Made by a program: the position numbers and the translations under genes
Part shown: positions 18,522 through 27,182 of the stretch, one piece after another
Layout: the number at the start of each line of letters is the position of its first letter
How positions within the stretch are numbered: the stretch's first letter is position 1
Notes under the pieces: generated by a model
The model's input: only the letters and a program-made list of their open reading frames with translations
Databases searched by the model: none
Told to the model about the DNA's origin: nothing
Source: Pseudomonadota bacterium
GTDB taxonomy: Bacteria > Pseudomonadota > Gammaproteobacteria > Burkholderiales > Burkholderiaceae_C
DNA: 64,000 nucleotides
NCBI GenBank assembly: GCA_018241225.1
Contig: JAFEEG010000019.1
Location: 124,001 to 188,000 of the forward strand
Direction: 5' to 3'

Positions 18522-21500
18522 TCACGCAGCGGCGCGGGGGGCGGCCTCAGGGTGGCGCCACTTTTCCATCAGCGCGCTCCAGCGCCCGCGGGCGGCCGCC
18601 AGGTTGCGCTCCTTCACGTGGCCGTAGCCGCGGATCTGCTCGGGCAGGCTGGCGATTTCCAGCGCCAGCGCATGGTTGGCGGCATTCAGGCCGCGCAGCA
18701 CTTCCTCGATGCTGGCGCGGTATTCGCCGATCAGGGCGCGCTCGGTCTTGCGCTCCTCGGTGCGCCCGAAAATGTCCAGCGCCGTGCCGCGCAGGCCCTT
18801 GAGCCTGGCCAGCACGCGGAAGCCCTTGAGCATGGCCGGGCCGAACTTCTGCTTGACCAGCTCGCCCTTGTCGTTGCGCTTGGCGATGATGGGTGGGGCC
18901 AGGTGGAAGTTGAGCTGGAAGTCCTTGCCCATCTCGCCTTCGAACATGCCGCCCACCTTGGCCAGGAAGGCCGGGTCGGTGTGCAGGCGGGCCACTTCGT
19001 ACTCGTCCTTGTAGGCCATCAGCTTGAACAGGTAGCGGGCCACGGCCTCGGCCATGCTGCTCTTGCCGGTGGCCTGGGCCTCGGCCTCGCGCACCTTTTC
19101 CACGAAGGCGCGGTACTGCTCGGCATAGGCGGCATTCTGGTAGCCGGTGAGGAACTCCACCCGGCGCGCCACCAGGCTCTGCACGCTGTCGCGCTTCTTG
19201 AACTCGATCACCGTGCCGGGCGATGCGATCTTGTTCAGCGAGGCCGGGTCATGCGCGGCGCGGCGGCCCCACTCGAAGGCAGCCTTGTTGTTGTCCACCG
19301 CCACGGCGTTGAGCTCGATGGCGCGCATGAGCGATTCATGCTCCAACGGCACCCAGCCCTTTTGCCAGGCATAGCCCAGGATCATCGGGTTGACGTAGAT
19401 GGAGTCGCCCATCAGCGCCGTGGCCAGGTGGTCGGCGTCGAAGGTGCCCAGGCCCTGCTCGCCCACTGCCTTGGCAATTTCCTCGGCGCAGGCGTCCTGC
19501 GGGTTCTGCCAGTTGGCGTTGCGCACAAAGGCGGCCGTCGGCGCGCCGTGGCTGTTGAGCGCCACATGCGTGCGGCCCTCGCGCATGCGCGCCAGGGTCT
19601 CGGCATTGACCGCCACCAGCGGATCGCACGCCAGGATCAGGTCGGCCGCCGCCGTGCCCACGCGGGTGGTGCGGATGTCCGCCTGCGTGGCGCCGATGAG
19701 CACGTGGCTCCAGGTGGCGCCGCCCTTTTGCGCCAGGCCAGCGGCGTCCTGCGTGACGATGCCCTTGCCTTCCATGTGCGCGGCCATGCCCAGCAGCTGG
19801 CCGATGGTGATGACGCCCGTGCCGCCCACGCCGGCCACCACGATGCCCCAGACCTGCGAAGCCGCCAGCGGCGGCACCACCGGCTCGGGCAGCGCGCCCA
19901 GCGACGAAGGCGCCGGCACCTTGGCCTTGTCCTTCTTCTTCAGCTTGGCGCCGTCCACGGTGACGAAGCTGGGGCAGAAGCCCTTGAGGCAGCTCATGTC
20001 CTTGTTGCAGCTGCTCTGGTTGATGGTGCGCTTGCGGCCGAATTCGGTCTCCAGCGGCTCCACCGACAGGCAGTTGCTCTGCACGCTGCAGTCGCCGCAG
20101 CCTTCGCACACCAGGTCGTTGATGACCACGCGCACCGCCGGGTCCACCATGGTGCCGCGCTTGCGGCGGCGACGCTTCTCGGTGGCGCAGGTCTGGTCGT
20201 AGATGATGGCGGTGGTGCCTTCGATCTCGCGGAATTCGCGCTGGATGGCGTCCAGCTCGTCGCGGTGGCGCACCGCCACCTTCTTGCCGTCGTAGGCGCC
20301 GGGAATGTTCACGCCCTCGTACTTCTCGGGCTCGTCGGTGACCACCACCACCTTCTTGGCGCCCTCGGCGTGCAGGCTCTCGGCAATCTGCAGCACCGAG
20401 TGGCCCTCGGGCCGCTCGCCCACGGTCTGGCCGCCGGTCATGGCCACCGCGTCGTTGTAGAGGATCTTGTAGGTGATGTTCACGCCCGCGGCGATGCTCT
20501 GGCGGATGGCCAGCAGGCCGCTGTGGAAGTAGGTGCCGTCGCCCAGGTTGGCAAACACGTGATTTTCAGTGGAAAAGGCCTGCTGGCCCACCCATGGCAC
20601 GCCCTCGCCACCCATCTGCGTGAAGCCGATGGTGGAGCGGTCCATCCAGGTGGCCATGAAGTGGCAGCCGATGCCGCCCAGGGCGCGCGAGCCCTCGGGC
20701 ACCACGGTGCTGGTGTTGTGCGGGCAGCCCGAGCAGAACCAGGGCAGGCGGCCTTCGCTCACGCCACCGGTGGTCAGCACCTGCATGGAGCGCTCCTTGG
20801 CCTCCAGGATGGCCATCTGCGATTCCACCCGCGCCTTCATGTCGGCGCCGGCGGCTTCCAGGATGCCGGTCTTGCGCAGGCGCTGCACGATGGCCTTGGC
20901 GATCAGCGCCGGGTTCAGGTCGGCATTGGCGCGCAGCAGCGTGTTGGCCGTGGGGTTGGGCATGGCCCATTCGCCGCCGGAGTAGTCGCCTTCGAGCTCG
21001 TTGAACTTGCCCAGCACGTTGGGGCGCACGTCGGCGCGCCAGTTGTAGAGCTCTTCCTTGAGCTGGTATTCGATGACCTGGCGCTTTTCCTCCACCACCA
21101 GGATTTCCTGCAGGCCGGTGGCGAAGTCGCGGGTGAGCTGCGCCTCCAGCGGCCACACCACGGCCACCTTGTGCAGGCGGATGCCCAGCTGGCGGCAGGT
21201 GGCGTCGTCCAGGCCCAGGTCGATCAGGGCCTGGCGAGTGTCGTTGTAGGCCTTGCCGCTGGCCATGATGCCGAAGCGATCGTTGGGGCCTTCGATCACG
21301 TTGTGGTTCAGGCGGTTAGCGCGGATGTAGGCCAGCGCCGCATACCACTTGTAGTGCATGAGCCGCGCTTCCTGCTCCAGCGCATGGTCGGGCCAGCGGA
21401 TGTGCAGGCCGCCGGGCGGCATCTCGAAGTCGGTGGGAATGACGATGTCCACGCGCTCCGGGTCGATCATGGCCGTGGCGCTGGATTCGACGATTTCCTG

Positions 21501-22142
21501 GATGGTCTTCATGCCCGACCACACGCCCGAGAAGCGGCTCATGGCAAAAGCGTGGATGCCCAGGTCCAGGATTTCCTGCACGTCCACCGGGAAGAACACC
21601 GGCGAGCCGCAGGCCTTGAAGATGTGGTCGCTCTGGTGGGCAGCGGTGGAGCTCTTGGAAATATGGTCGTCACCGGCCACCGCGATCACGCCGCCCCACG
21701 GCGTGGTGCCCGCCATGTTGGCGTGCTTGAAGACGTCCGAGCAGCGGTCCACGCCCGGGCCCTTGCCATACCATATGCCGAAGATGCCGTCGAACTTGTT
21801 GGTGCCCGCAGGCGCAAAGCCCATCTGCTGGGTGCCCCACAGGGCGGTGGCGGCCAGCTCCTCGTTCACGCCGGGCTGGAACACGATGTTCTGGCCCTTG
21901 AGGAACTTGCTGGCCTTCCACAGCGCCTGGTCGTAGCCGCCCAGCGGCGAGCCGCGGTAGCCGCTGATGAAACCCGCGGTGTTCTTGCCGGCCAGGGCAT
22001 CGCGCTGGCGCTGCAGCATGGGCAGCTTCACCAGGGCCTGAACCCCGCTCATGAAGGCGCGTCCGTAGTCGAGGCTGTACTTGTCGTCTAGCGTGACGGT
22101 CTCTAGCGCCTTGCGGATGTGCTCGGGCAGCGGGGCGTTCAT
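18522..22142 (-). CDS. Indolepyruvate (2-oxoacid) ferredoxin oxidoreductase, fused subunits
   Basis: A 1206-residue enzyme that would oxidatively decarboxylate aryl- or branched-chain 2-oxoacids to acyl-CoA, with ferredoxin or a flavoprotein as acceptor. The N-terminal alpha-like region contains FISGYRGSPLGGYD and the thiamine-site part LGDGTYFHSG. A cysteine-rich region (VCEGCGDCSVQSNC and CNKDMSCLKGFCPS) should carry iron-sulfur clusters. The gamma-like domain follows (GVGGTGVITIGQLL). Start ATG at 22142 has a GGAG site. It is divergent from an Lrp regulator, the usual arrangement for amino acid catabolism. No ferredoxin gene adjoins. Confidence 0.9.
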   Translation of the reverse strand: MNAPLPEHIRKALETVTLDDKYSLDYGRAFMSGVQALVKLPMLQRQRDALAGKNTAGFISGYRGSPLGGYDQALWKASKFLKGQNIVFQPGVNEELAATALWGTQQMGFAPAGTNKFDGIFGIWYGKGPGVDRCSDVFKHANMAGTTPWGGVIAVAGDDHISKSSTAAHQSDHIFKACGSPVFFPVDVQEILDLGIHAFAMSRFSGVWSGMKTIQEIVESSATAMIDPERVDIVIPTDFEMPPGGLHIRWPDHALEQEARLMHYKWYAALAYIRANRLNHNVIEGPNDRFGIMASGKAYNDTRQALIDLGLDDATCRQLGIRLHKVAVVWPLEAQLTRDFATGLQEILVVEEKRQVIEYQLKEELYNWRADVRPNVLGKFNELEGDYSGGEWAMPNPTANTLLRANADLNPALIAKAIVQRLRKTGILEAAGADMKARVESQMAILEAKERSMQVLTTGGVSEGRLPWFCSGCPHNTSTVVPEGSRALGGIGCHFMATWMDRSTIGFTQMGGEGVPWVGQQAFSTENHVFANLGDGTYFHSGLLAIRQSIAAGVNITYKILYNDAVAMTGGQTVGERPEGHSVLQIAESLHAEGAKKVVVVTDEPEKYEGVNIPGAYDGKKVAVRHRDELDAIQREFREIEGTTAIIYDQTCATEKRRRRKRGTMVDPAVRVVINDLVCEGCGDCSVQSNCLSVEPLETEFGRKRTINQSSCNKDMSCLKGFCPSFVTVDGAKLKKKDKAKVPAPSSLGALPEPVVPPLAASQVWGIVVAGVGGTGVITIGQLLGMAAHMEGKGIVTQDAAGLAQKGGATWSHVLIGATQADIRTTRVGTAAADLILACDPLVAVNAETLARMREGRTHVALNSHGAPTAAFVRNANWQNPQDACAEEIAKAVGEQGLGTFDADHLATALMGDSIYVNPMILGYAWQKGWVPLEHESLMRAIELNAVAVDNNKAAFEWGRRAAHDPASLNKIASPGTVIEFKKRDSVQSLVARRVEFLTGYQNAAYAEQYRAFVEKVREAEAQATGKSSMAEAVARYLFKLMAYKDEYEVARLHTDPAFLAKVGGMFEGEMGKDFQLNFHLAPPIIAKRNDKGELVKQKFGPAMLKGFRVLARLKGLRGTALDIFGRTEERKTERALIGEYRASIEEVLRGLNAANHALALEIASLPEQIRGYGHVKERNLAAARGRWSALMEKWRHPEAAPRAAA

Positions 22143-22294
22143 ATTCGTAGTCTCCGTGGGTGGCTGATGCCTTGTGGGCATGGCGTGCACAAATGGCATC
22201 CCGATGAGGACACCTTCCGCCATGATTGCACGCAAAGTGTATGCCTGCTGAGCAGATAGGTGTTTGCGTTCTGTGTCCTGAAAACCCCCAATCC

Positions 22295-22309
22295 GGAAAG
22301 CTTCTTTCC
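22295..22309. promoter_or_regulatory. Dyad upstream of the Lrp regulator gene, candidate Lrp operator
   Basis: GGAAAG-CTT-CTTTCC is a perfect 6-base inverted repeat with a 3-base centre, ending 14 bases before the ATG at 22324 in the divergent control region. Its place suits autoregulation or shared control of the oxidoreductase gene. Confidence 0.45.
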
Positions 22310-22323
22310 TAAAATGCCTGGAT

Positions 22324-22806
22324 ATGGAAAGCATCGATAAGTTTGACCTGGCGATCCTGCAAGAGCTGCAAGCCGATGCCCGCCTCACGAATGCCGAGCT
22401 GGCGCAGCGCGTGGGACTCTCGGCCGCACCGTGCTGGCGCCGGGTGCGCGCACTGGAGGCGGCGGGCATCATCCGCGGCTACCACGCCGAGATCGACCGC
22501 CACAAGATCGGCCTGGGCGTGCTGGCCTTCGTGCGGGTCGACACCGAACGGGTGAGCAACGAGGCCACCCGCAAGCTGGAAGACGCCATCCGCAAGATGC
22601 CCGAGGTGGTGGCCTGCCACTACATCAGCGGCACCGGCACCTTCGAGCTGCAGGTGGTGGCGCAGGACCTGAACAGTTTTTCCGCCTTTGCCCGCCAGCA
22701 CCTGATGAACCTGCCCAACGTGAAGGACCTGCACACCAGCTTCTCGCTGGGCGAGGTCAAGTCCAGCCACGCGTTGCCGCTGTCGCACCTGGGCCAGAAG
22801 AAGTAG
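22324..22806 (+). CDS. Lrp/AsnC-family transcriptional regulator
   Basis: A 160-residue feast/famine regulator. The winged helix-turn-helix is at residues 5-60 (FDLAILQELQADARLTNAELA, then GLSAAPCWRRVRALEAAGII). The RAM/ligand domain covers about 66-145 (VVACHYISGTGTFELQV). It is divergent from the 2-oxoacid oxidoreductase gene, which it probably controls in response to an amino acid, commonly a branched-chain or aromatic one in this family. Confidence 0.93.
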   Translation: MESIDKFDLAILQELQADARLTNAELAQRVGLSAAPCWRRVRALEAAGIIRGYHAEIDRHKIGLGVLAFVRVDTERVSNEATRKLEDAIRKMPEVVACHYISGTGTFELQVVAQDLNSFSAFARQHLMNLPNVKDLHTSFSLGEVKSSHALPLSHLGQKK

Positions 22807-22879
22807 GCGCCACCTAAAATCGCCCTGCTGCCCGTTGGGCGGCGTCCAGCCCCAAAAAACCGCCACAAGAACACCCACC

Positions 22880-23647
22880 ATGAACCGCATCCGCCGCGCC
22901 CTCTCCCTCGGCCTGGCTGCCGCCAGCCTTGCCACGCTTGCAGTGAGCAGCCACGCCCAGGCGCCTGCCCGCGAACTGGTGGTGGCCTCCAGCGCCACCT
23001 ACGCGCCCTTCGCATTCGAGAACAAGGACAAGCAGATCGTCGGCTTCGACATCGACATCATCAACGCCATCGCCAAGCAGCAGGGCCTGAAGATCAAGAT
23101 CGTGAACACGCCCTTCACCGGCATCTTCGGAGCGCTCAACAACGGCGACGTCGACCTGGTGATCTCGGGCGTGACCATCAACGACAAGCGCAAGCAGAGC
23201 TACGACTTCACCCCGCCGTACTTTGCCGCGCGCCAGCTGATCGCGGTGCCCAAGAGCAGCACCGTCACCTCGCTGAAGGACCTGACGGGCAAGAAGATCG
23301 CGGTGGTGAGCGCCTCCACCGCCGACGACATCGCCTCGCGCGAATTCGGCAAGACCAGCCCCAACATCCGCCGCTTCGAGAGCACGCCGCTCATCATCTC
23401 CGAGCTGGCCGGCGGCGGCGTCGATGCCGCCATGGGCGACAACGGCGTGATCGCCTACCGCGTCTCGCAGACCCCGGGCCTCAAGACGGTGGACGACAAG
23501 TCCTTCCCCGAAGAAGGCTTCGGCATCGTGGTGAAGAAGGGCGACAAGGCCCTGCTGGACAAGCTCAGCGCCGGCCTGGCCGCCATCCGCGCCGACGGCA
23601 GCTACGCCACCATCTACAAGAAGTGGTTCAACAAGGAACCGAGCTGA
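22880..23647 (+). CDS. Periplasmic amino acid-binding protein of an ABC transporter
   Basis: A 255-residue SBP family 3 protein (polar amino acid type). The signal peptide ends at about SSHAQ (residue 27). The binding-protein core starts ELVVASSATYAPFAF and contains GFDIDIINAIA, GDVDLVISGVTINDKRKQ (the Arg/Lys-rich ligand loop) and GGGVDAAMGDNG. It is followed by its permease at 23745 across a hairpin. The ligand is probably a basic or polar amino acid. No ATPase gene is present beside it. Confidence 0.92.
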   Translation: MNRIRRALSLGLAAASLATLAVSSHAQAPARELVVASSATYAPFAFENKDKQIVGFDIDIINAIAKQQGLKIKIVNTPFTGIFGALNNGDVDLVISGVTINDKRKQSYDFTPPYFAARQLIAVPKSSTVTSLKDLTGKKIAVVSASTADDIASREFGKTSPNIRRFESTPLIISELAGGGVDAAMGDNGVIAYRVSQTPGLKTVDDKSFPEEGFGIVVKKGDKALLDKLSAGLAAIRADGSYATIYKKWFNKEPS

Positions 23648-23672
23648 GAGGCAGCCAGGCGAATTGCCGCAC

Positions 23673-23698
23673 ACGGCCGCCCCTGCGCGGCCGTTTTC
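23673..23698 (+). terminator. Rho-independent terminator after the amino acid-binding protein gene
   Basis: ACGGCCGC (23673-23680), a 6-base loop, and GCGGCCGT (23687-23694) form a perfect 8-base GC-rich stem followed by TTT. It would attenuate transcription between the abundant receptor gene and the permease gene. Confidence 0.75.
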
Positions 23699-23744
23699 AT
23701 TCATTGATGGTCAATCGAGATAGAGAAGAAGCGAGGAGGACGAC

Positions 23745-24515
23745 ATGGATCAACCCGTGACGCTGTTCGGCTGGTTCCGCTGGGACATCCTGGTCGAATA
23801 CAAGGACCTGTTCTGGCAAGGCGCCTGGATGACGCTGCGCATGACGGTGGCCTGCGTGCTGCTGGGCATCACCGGCGGGCTGCTGCTGGCGCTGGCGCGG
23901 CTGGCGCAGGCGCGCCATGCGCCCTGGACCTGGGTGGCGCGCTTCCTGCTGCGCTGGCCGGCCACGGTGTACGTGAGCTTCTTTCGCGGCACGCCGCTGT
24001 TCGTGCAGATCCTGCTCATCCATTTCGCGGTGATGCCGGTGTTCATCCATCCAGTGGACGGGCTGATCATCAGCGGCGAGCTGGCGCGCACGCTCAAGCA
24101 GGAGCACGGCGCGCTCATCTCGGGCGTGGTGGCGCTGTCGCTCAATTCGGCCGCCTATATCTCCGAGGTGTTCCGCGCGGGCATCCAGTCGATCTCGCGC
24201 GGGCAGTTCGACGCCGGGCGCTCGCTGGGGCTGACGCCGCCCCAGGTCATGCGCTACGTGGTGCTGCCGCAGGCCTTTCGGCGCATGCTGCCGCCGCTGG
24301 GCAACAACATGATCGCGCTGCTCAAGGACACCTCGCTGGTCTCGGCCATCGGCCTGGCCGAGCTGGCCTACGCCGCACGCACCGTGGCCGGCGCCTATGC
24401 CCGCTACTGGGAGCCCTACCTGGCCATCTCGGTCATCTACTGGCTGATGACGCTGGCGCTGACCACCGGTTTGCGCAGGCTGGAGCACCGCCTGGCACGC
24501 AGCGATAGAAGTTGA
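23745..24515 (+). CDS. Amino acid ABC transporter permease
   Basis: A 256-residue inner-membrane permease of the HisMQ/GlnP type. It has membrane segments around residues 29-55, 67-83 and four further ones. The ATPase-contact (EAA) loop reads AGRSLGLTPPQVMRYVVLPQAFRRMLPPLGNN, shown here only as landmarks around residues 163-188. It follows the cognate receptor gene. A ribosome site GAGGAGG precedes the ATG. The ATPase must be encoded elsewhere, because the next gene is an MFS exporter. Confidence 0.92.
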   Translation: MDQPVTLFGWFRWDILVEYKDLFWQGAWMTLRMTVACVLLGITGGLLLALARLAQARHAPWTWVARFLLRWPATVYVSFFRGTPLFVQILLIHFAVMPVFIHPVDGLIISGELARTLKQEHGALISGVVALSLNSAAYISEVFRAGIQSISRGQFDAGRSLGLTPPQVMRYVVLPQAFRRMLPPLGNNMIALLKDTSLVSAIGLAELAYAARTVAGAYARYWEPYLAISVIYWLMTLALTTGLRRLEHRLARSDRS

Positions 24516-24557
24516 GCCTGCCGGTATCCATCTGGTAGCGCTCACAATCGGGGGCCG

Positions 24558-26174
24558 ATGCCGCCCATCTCCACAGAAGAAGCCCCCCTCGCCGCGCCGC
24601 CCGCCCGCGTCGGCGCCCTCGAACCCCTGAGCATCCCGGTCTTTCGCATGCTCTGGAGCACGTGGCTCATTGCCAATGTGTGCATGTGGATGAACGACGT
24701 GGCGGCCGCGTGGATGATGACCACGCTGAACAACTCGCCCATCTGGGTGGCGCTGGTGCAATCGGCCTCCACGCTTCCGGTGTTCCTGCTGGGGCTGCCC
24801 AGCGGCGCGCTGGCCGACATCCTGGACCGGCGGCGCTGGCTGATGGCCACGCAGTTCTGGCTGGCCGGCACCGCCGTGGTGCTGTGCGGCGCCATTGCGC
24901 TGGACATGATCACCGCGCCGCTGCTGCTGGCCCTCACGTTTGCCAATGGCATCGGCCTGGCGATGCGCTGGCCGGTGTTCTCGGCCATCGTGCCCGAGCT
25001 GGTGCCGCGCACGCACCTGCCATCGGCGCTGGGGCTCAACGGCATCGCCATGAACGCCTCGCGCATCATCGGGCCGCTTTTGGCCGGCGTGCTCATCGCC
25101 GGCGCGGGCAGCGTGTGGGTGTTTGCGCTCAATGCGGTGCTGTCGGTGGTCTCGGGCTTCGTGGTGGTGCGCTGGCGGCGCGAGCACACGCCCAATCCGC
25201 TGGGGCGCGAGCGGCTGGTCAGCGCCATGCGGGTGGGCGTGCAGTTCGTCTGGCAGTCGCAGCGCATGCGTGCCGTGCTGCTGCGCGTGGCCATCTTCTT
25301 CCTGCACTCCACCGCGCTTCTGGCGCTGCTGCCGCTGCTGGCCCGGGGCTTAAAGGGCGGCGACGCGGCCACCTTCACGCTGCTGCTGGCGGCCATGGGC
25401 TCGGGCGCCATCGTGGCAGTGCTGCTGCTGCCGCGCCTGCGCCAGGCCATGGGGCGCGACGCGCTGGTGCTGCGCGGCGCCATCGTGCAGGCGGGCGCCA
25501 CCGCGGTGATGTCGGTGGCGCCCAATGCCTGGGTGGCGGTGCCGGCCATGTTCATGGGCGGCATGGCGTGGATCACCACGGCCAACTCGCTGTCGGTGTC
25601 GGCGCAACTGTCGCTGCCCAACTGGGTGCGCGCGCGCGGCATGGCCACCTACCAGATGGCCATCATGGGTGCGAGCGCTTTCGGTGCCGCGCTGTGGGGC
25701 CAGGTGGCCACCATCTCCAGTATGCGCAACGCCCTGCTGGTGGCTTCGGTGAGTGGCGTGCTGATGATGCTGCTGGCCCTGCGCCTGGTGACCGACCCGC
25801 AGGACGAGGACGACGTGAGCCCCGCGCACGAAGGCTGGGCCGCCAACCCGCCGGCCATCAAGCCGGGCGAGGAAGGCCGCGTGCTGGTCACCATCGAATA
25901 CCACATCGACCCGGCCCGCGCGGACGCCTTCAAGAAGGTGATGGAGGAGACCCGCCGCGTGCGCCTGAGCCAGGGCGCCATCGAATGGGCGCTGCTGCAC
26001 CACGTGGGCGAGCCCAGCCGCTACGTGGAGCAGATCGTGGACGAATCCTGGACCGAGCATCTGCGCCGCTTCGGCCGGGCCACGGCGGCCGACATCACGC
26101 TGCGCGAGCGGCGCCTGGCCTTCCACGTGGGCGATGGCGGGCCGCAGGTCAACCGCTACATCGTGCAGCGCTGA
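24558..26174 (+). CDS. MFS exporter (MFS_3/enterobactin-exporter-like) with C-terminal cytosolic domain
   Basis: A 538-residue inner-membrane transporter of the major facilitator superfamily, MFS_3 type. About twelve hydrophobic segments cover residues 30-415; family landmarks include LGLPSGALADILDRRRWL and GIAMNASRIIGPLLAGV. The last 100 or so residues are hydrophilic and start RVLVTIEYHIDPARADAFKKV, resembling a ferredoxin-like antibiotic-biosynthesis-monooxygenase fold. Such tails are known in this family, but their job is not. The substrate is unknown. It may be transcribed with the preceding permease (42-base gap). Confidence 0.85.
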   Translation: MPPISTEEAPLAAPPARVGALEPLSIPVFRMLWSTWLIANVCMWMNDVAAAWMMTTLNNSPIWVALVQSASTLPVFLLGLPSGALADILDRRRWLMATQFWLAGTAVVLCGAIALDMITAPLLLALTFANGIGLAMRWPVFSAIVPELVPRTHLPSALGLNGIAMNASRIIGPLLAGVLIAGAGSVWVFALNAVLSVVSGFVVVRWRREHTPNPLGRERLVSAMRVGVQFVWQSQRMRAVLLRVAIFFLHSTALLALLPLLARGLKGGDAATFTLLLAAMGSGAIVAVLLLPRLRQAMGRDALVLRGAIVQAGATAVMSVAPNAWVAVPAMFMGGMAWITTANSLSVSAQLSLPNWVRARGMATYQMAIMGASAFGAALWGQVATISSMRNALLVASVSGVLMMLLALRLVTDPQDEDDVSPAHEGWAANPPAIKPGEEGRVLVTIEYHIDPARADAFKKVMEETRRVRLSQGAIEWALLHHVGEPSRYVEQIVDESWTEHLRRFGRATAADITLRERRLAFHVGDGGPQVNRYIVQR

Positions 26175-26340
26175 CCGGCGCCGCCAACCCTTACCACCCG
26201 ATCAAACTTGACTGGCGCTCCGGCGTCGGTACACACGCGCTTTCAATCCTGACGCGGTTCCGGGGGTAAATACCGAGACCTCATTTTTGACCACATGGAT
26301 AATTTAGGCTCGTCGCCCCACCCCGCGAAAGGCCTGCCTG

Positions 26341-27162
26341 ATGAACCCGCCCCGCCTCCGCAGCCGTTTCTGGTCCGACCTGACCAGTGAAGAGTTCTCC
26401 CGCCTCGACCGCTCCCGCCTCATCGCGGTGCTGCCGGTGGGCGCCACCGAACAGCACGGCCCGCACCTGCCCATGTCCACCGACACCGCCACCATCGACG
26501 GCATGGTGGCGGCCAGCCTGCCGCACATTCCGGACGACCTGCCGGTGCTGTTCCTGCCCACCGTGCCCTACGGCAAGAGCAACGAGCATTCGCGCTACCC
26601 GGGCACGCTCACGGTGTCGGCCAACACGCTCATCGCCATGTGGAAGGACATCGGCGACTGCGTGGCGCGCGCCGGCGTGAAGAAGCTGGTGCTCTACAAC
26701 AGCCACGGCGGCCAGATGAGCGTGATGGACATCGTGGCGCGCGACCTGCGCGAGGCGCACGGCATGATGGTGGTGGCCGCCAACTGGTACACCCTGGGCC
26801 TGCCCGAGGGGCTGTTTACCGCGCACGAAGGCAAGCACGGCGTGCATGCCGGCGACCTGGAAAGCTCGGTGATGCTGCACCTCACGCCCGACTACGTGCG
26901 CCCAGACCAGTTCCGCAACTTCCGCTCCATGACCGAAGACATGGCGGCGGAGAACAAATTCCTGTCCATCAGCCCCAGCGGCAAGCTGGGCTGGCAGATC
27001 CAGGACATGAACCCGATGGGCGCGGCCGGCGACGCCACCCGCGCCCGGGCCGACAAGGGCAAGGCCGTGCTCGACCACGTGGGCCAGCGCTTTGTCGAAC
27101 TGCTGCAGGAAGTGGACCGCTTTCCGCTGGAACGCCTGGCCAACGAGCCGGCCTGGCGCTGA
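26341..27162 (+). CDS. Creatininase-family amidohydrolase
   Basis: A 273-residue cytosolic metal-dependent hydrolase. Metal ligands expected for the family are in GATEQHGPHLPMSTDT (E37, H39, D48) with later H in LYNSHGG and E in HAGDLESS. The family includes creatinine amidohydrolase and FAPy deformylase-type enzymes acting on cyclic amides or formamides. It starts an operon with an ABC uptake system, an FAD oxidase and a reductase. The cognate substrate cannot be read from sequence; a nitrogen-containing cyclic amide is plausible. Confidence 0.88.
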   Translation: MNPPRLRSRFWSDLTSEEFSRLDRSRLIAVLPVGATEQHGPHLPMSTDTATIDGMVAASLPHIPDDLPVLFLPTVPYGKSNEHSRYPGTLTVSANTLIAMWKDIGDCVARAGVKKLVLYNSHGGQMSVMDIVARDLREAHGMMVVAANWYTLGLPEGLFTAHEGKHGVHAGDLESSVMLHLTPDYVRPDQFRNFRSMTEDMAAENKFLSISPSGKLGWQIQDMNPMGAAGDATRARADKGKAVLDHVGQRFVELLQEVDRFPLERLANEPAWR

Positions 27163-27182
27163 AGCGCAAAGGAGCCACCCCG

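Noticed and set aside
14935..22091. Very long open frames antisense to DUF1631, secDF and the ferredoxin oxidoreductase genes
   Set aside because: They are mirror images of real genes in high-GC DNA; their translations are low-complexity (Ala, Arg, His, Gln) and carry no recognisable motif.
26281..26310. TTGACC and GATAAT before the creatininase operon as a promoter
   Set aside because: The two boxes are only 5 bases apart; no pair with suitable spacing is visible.
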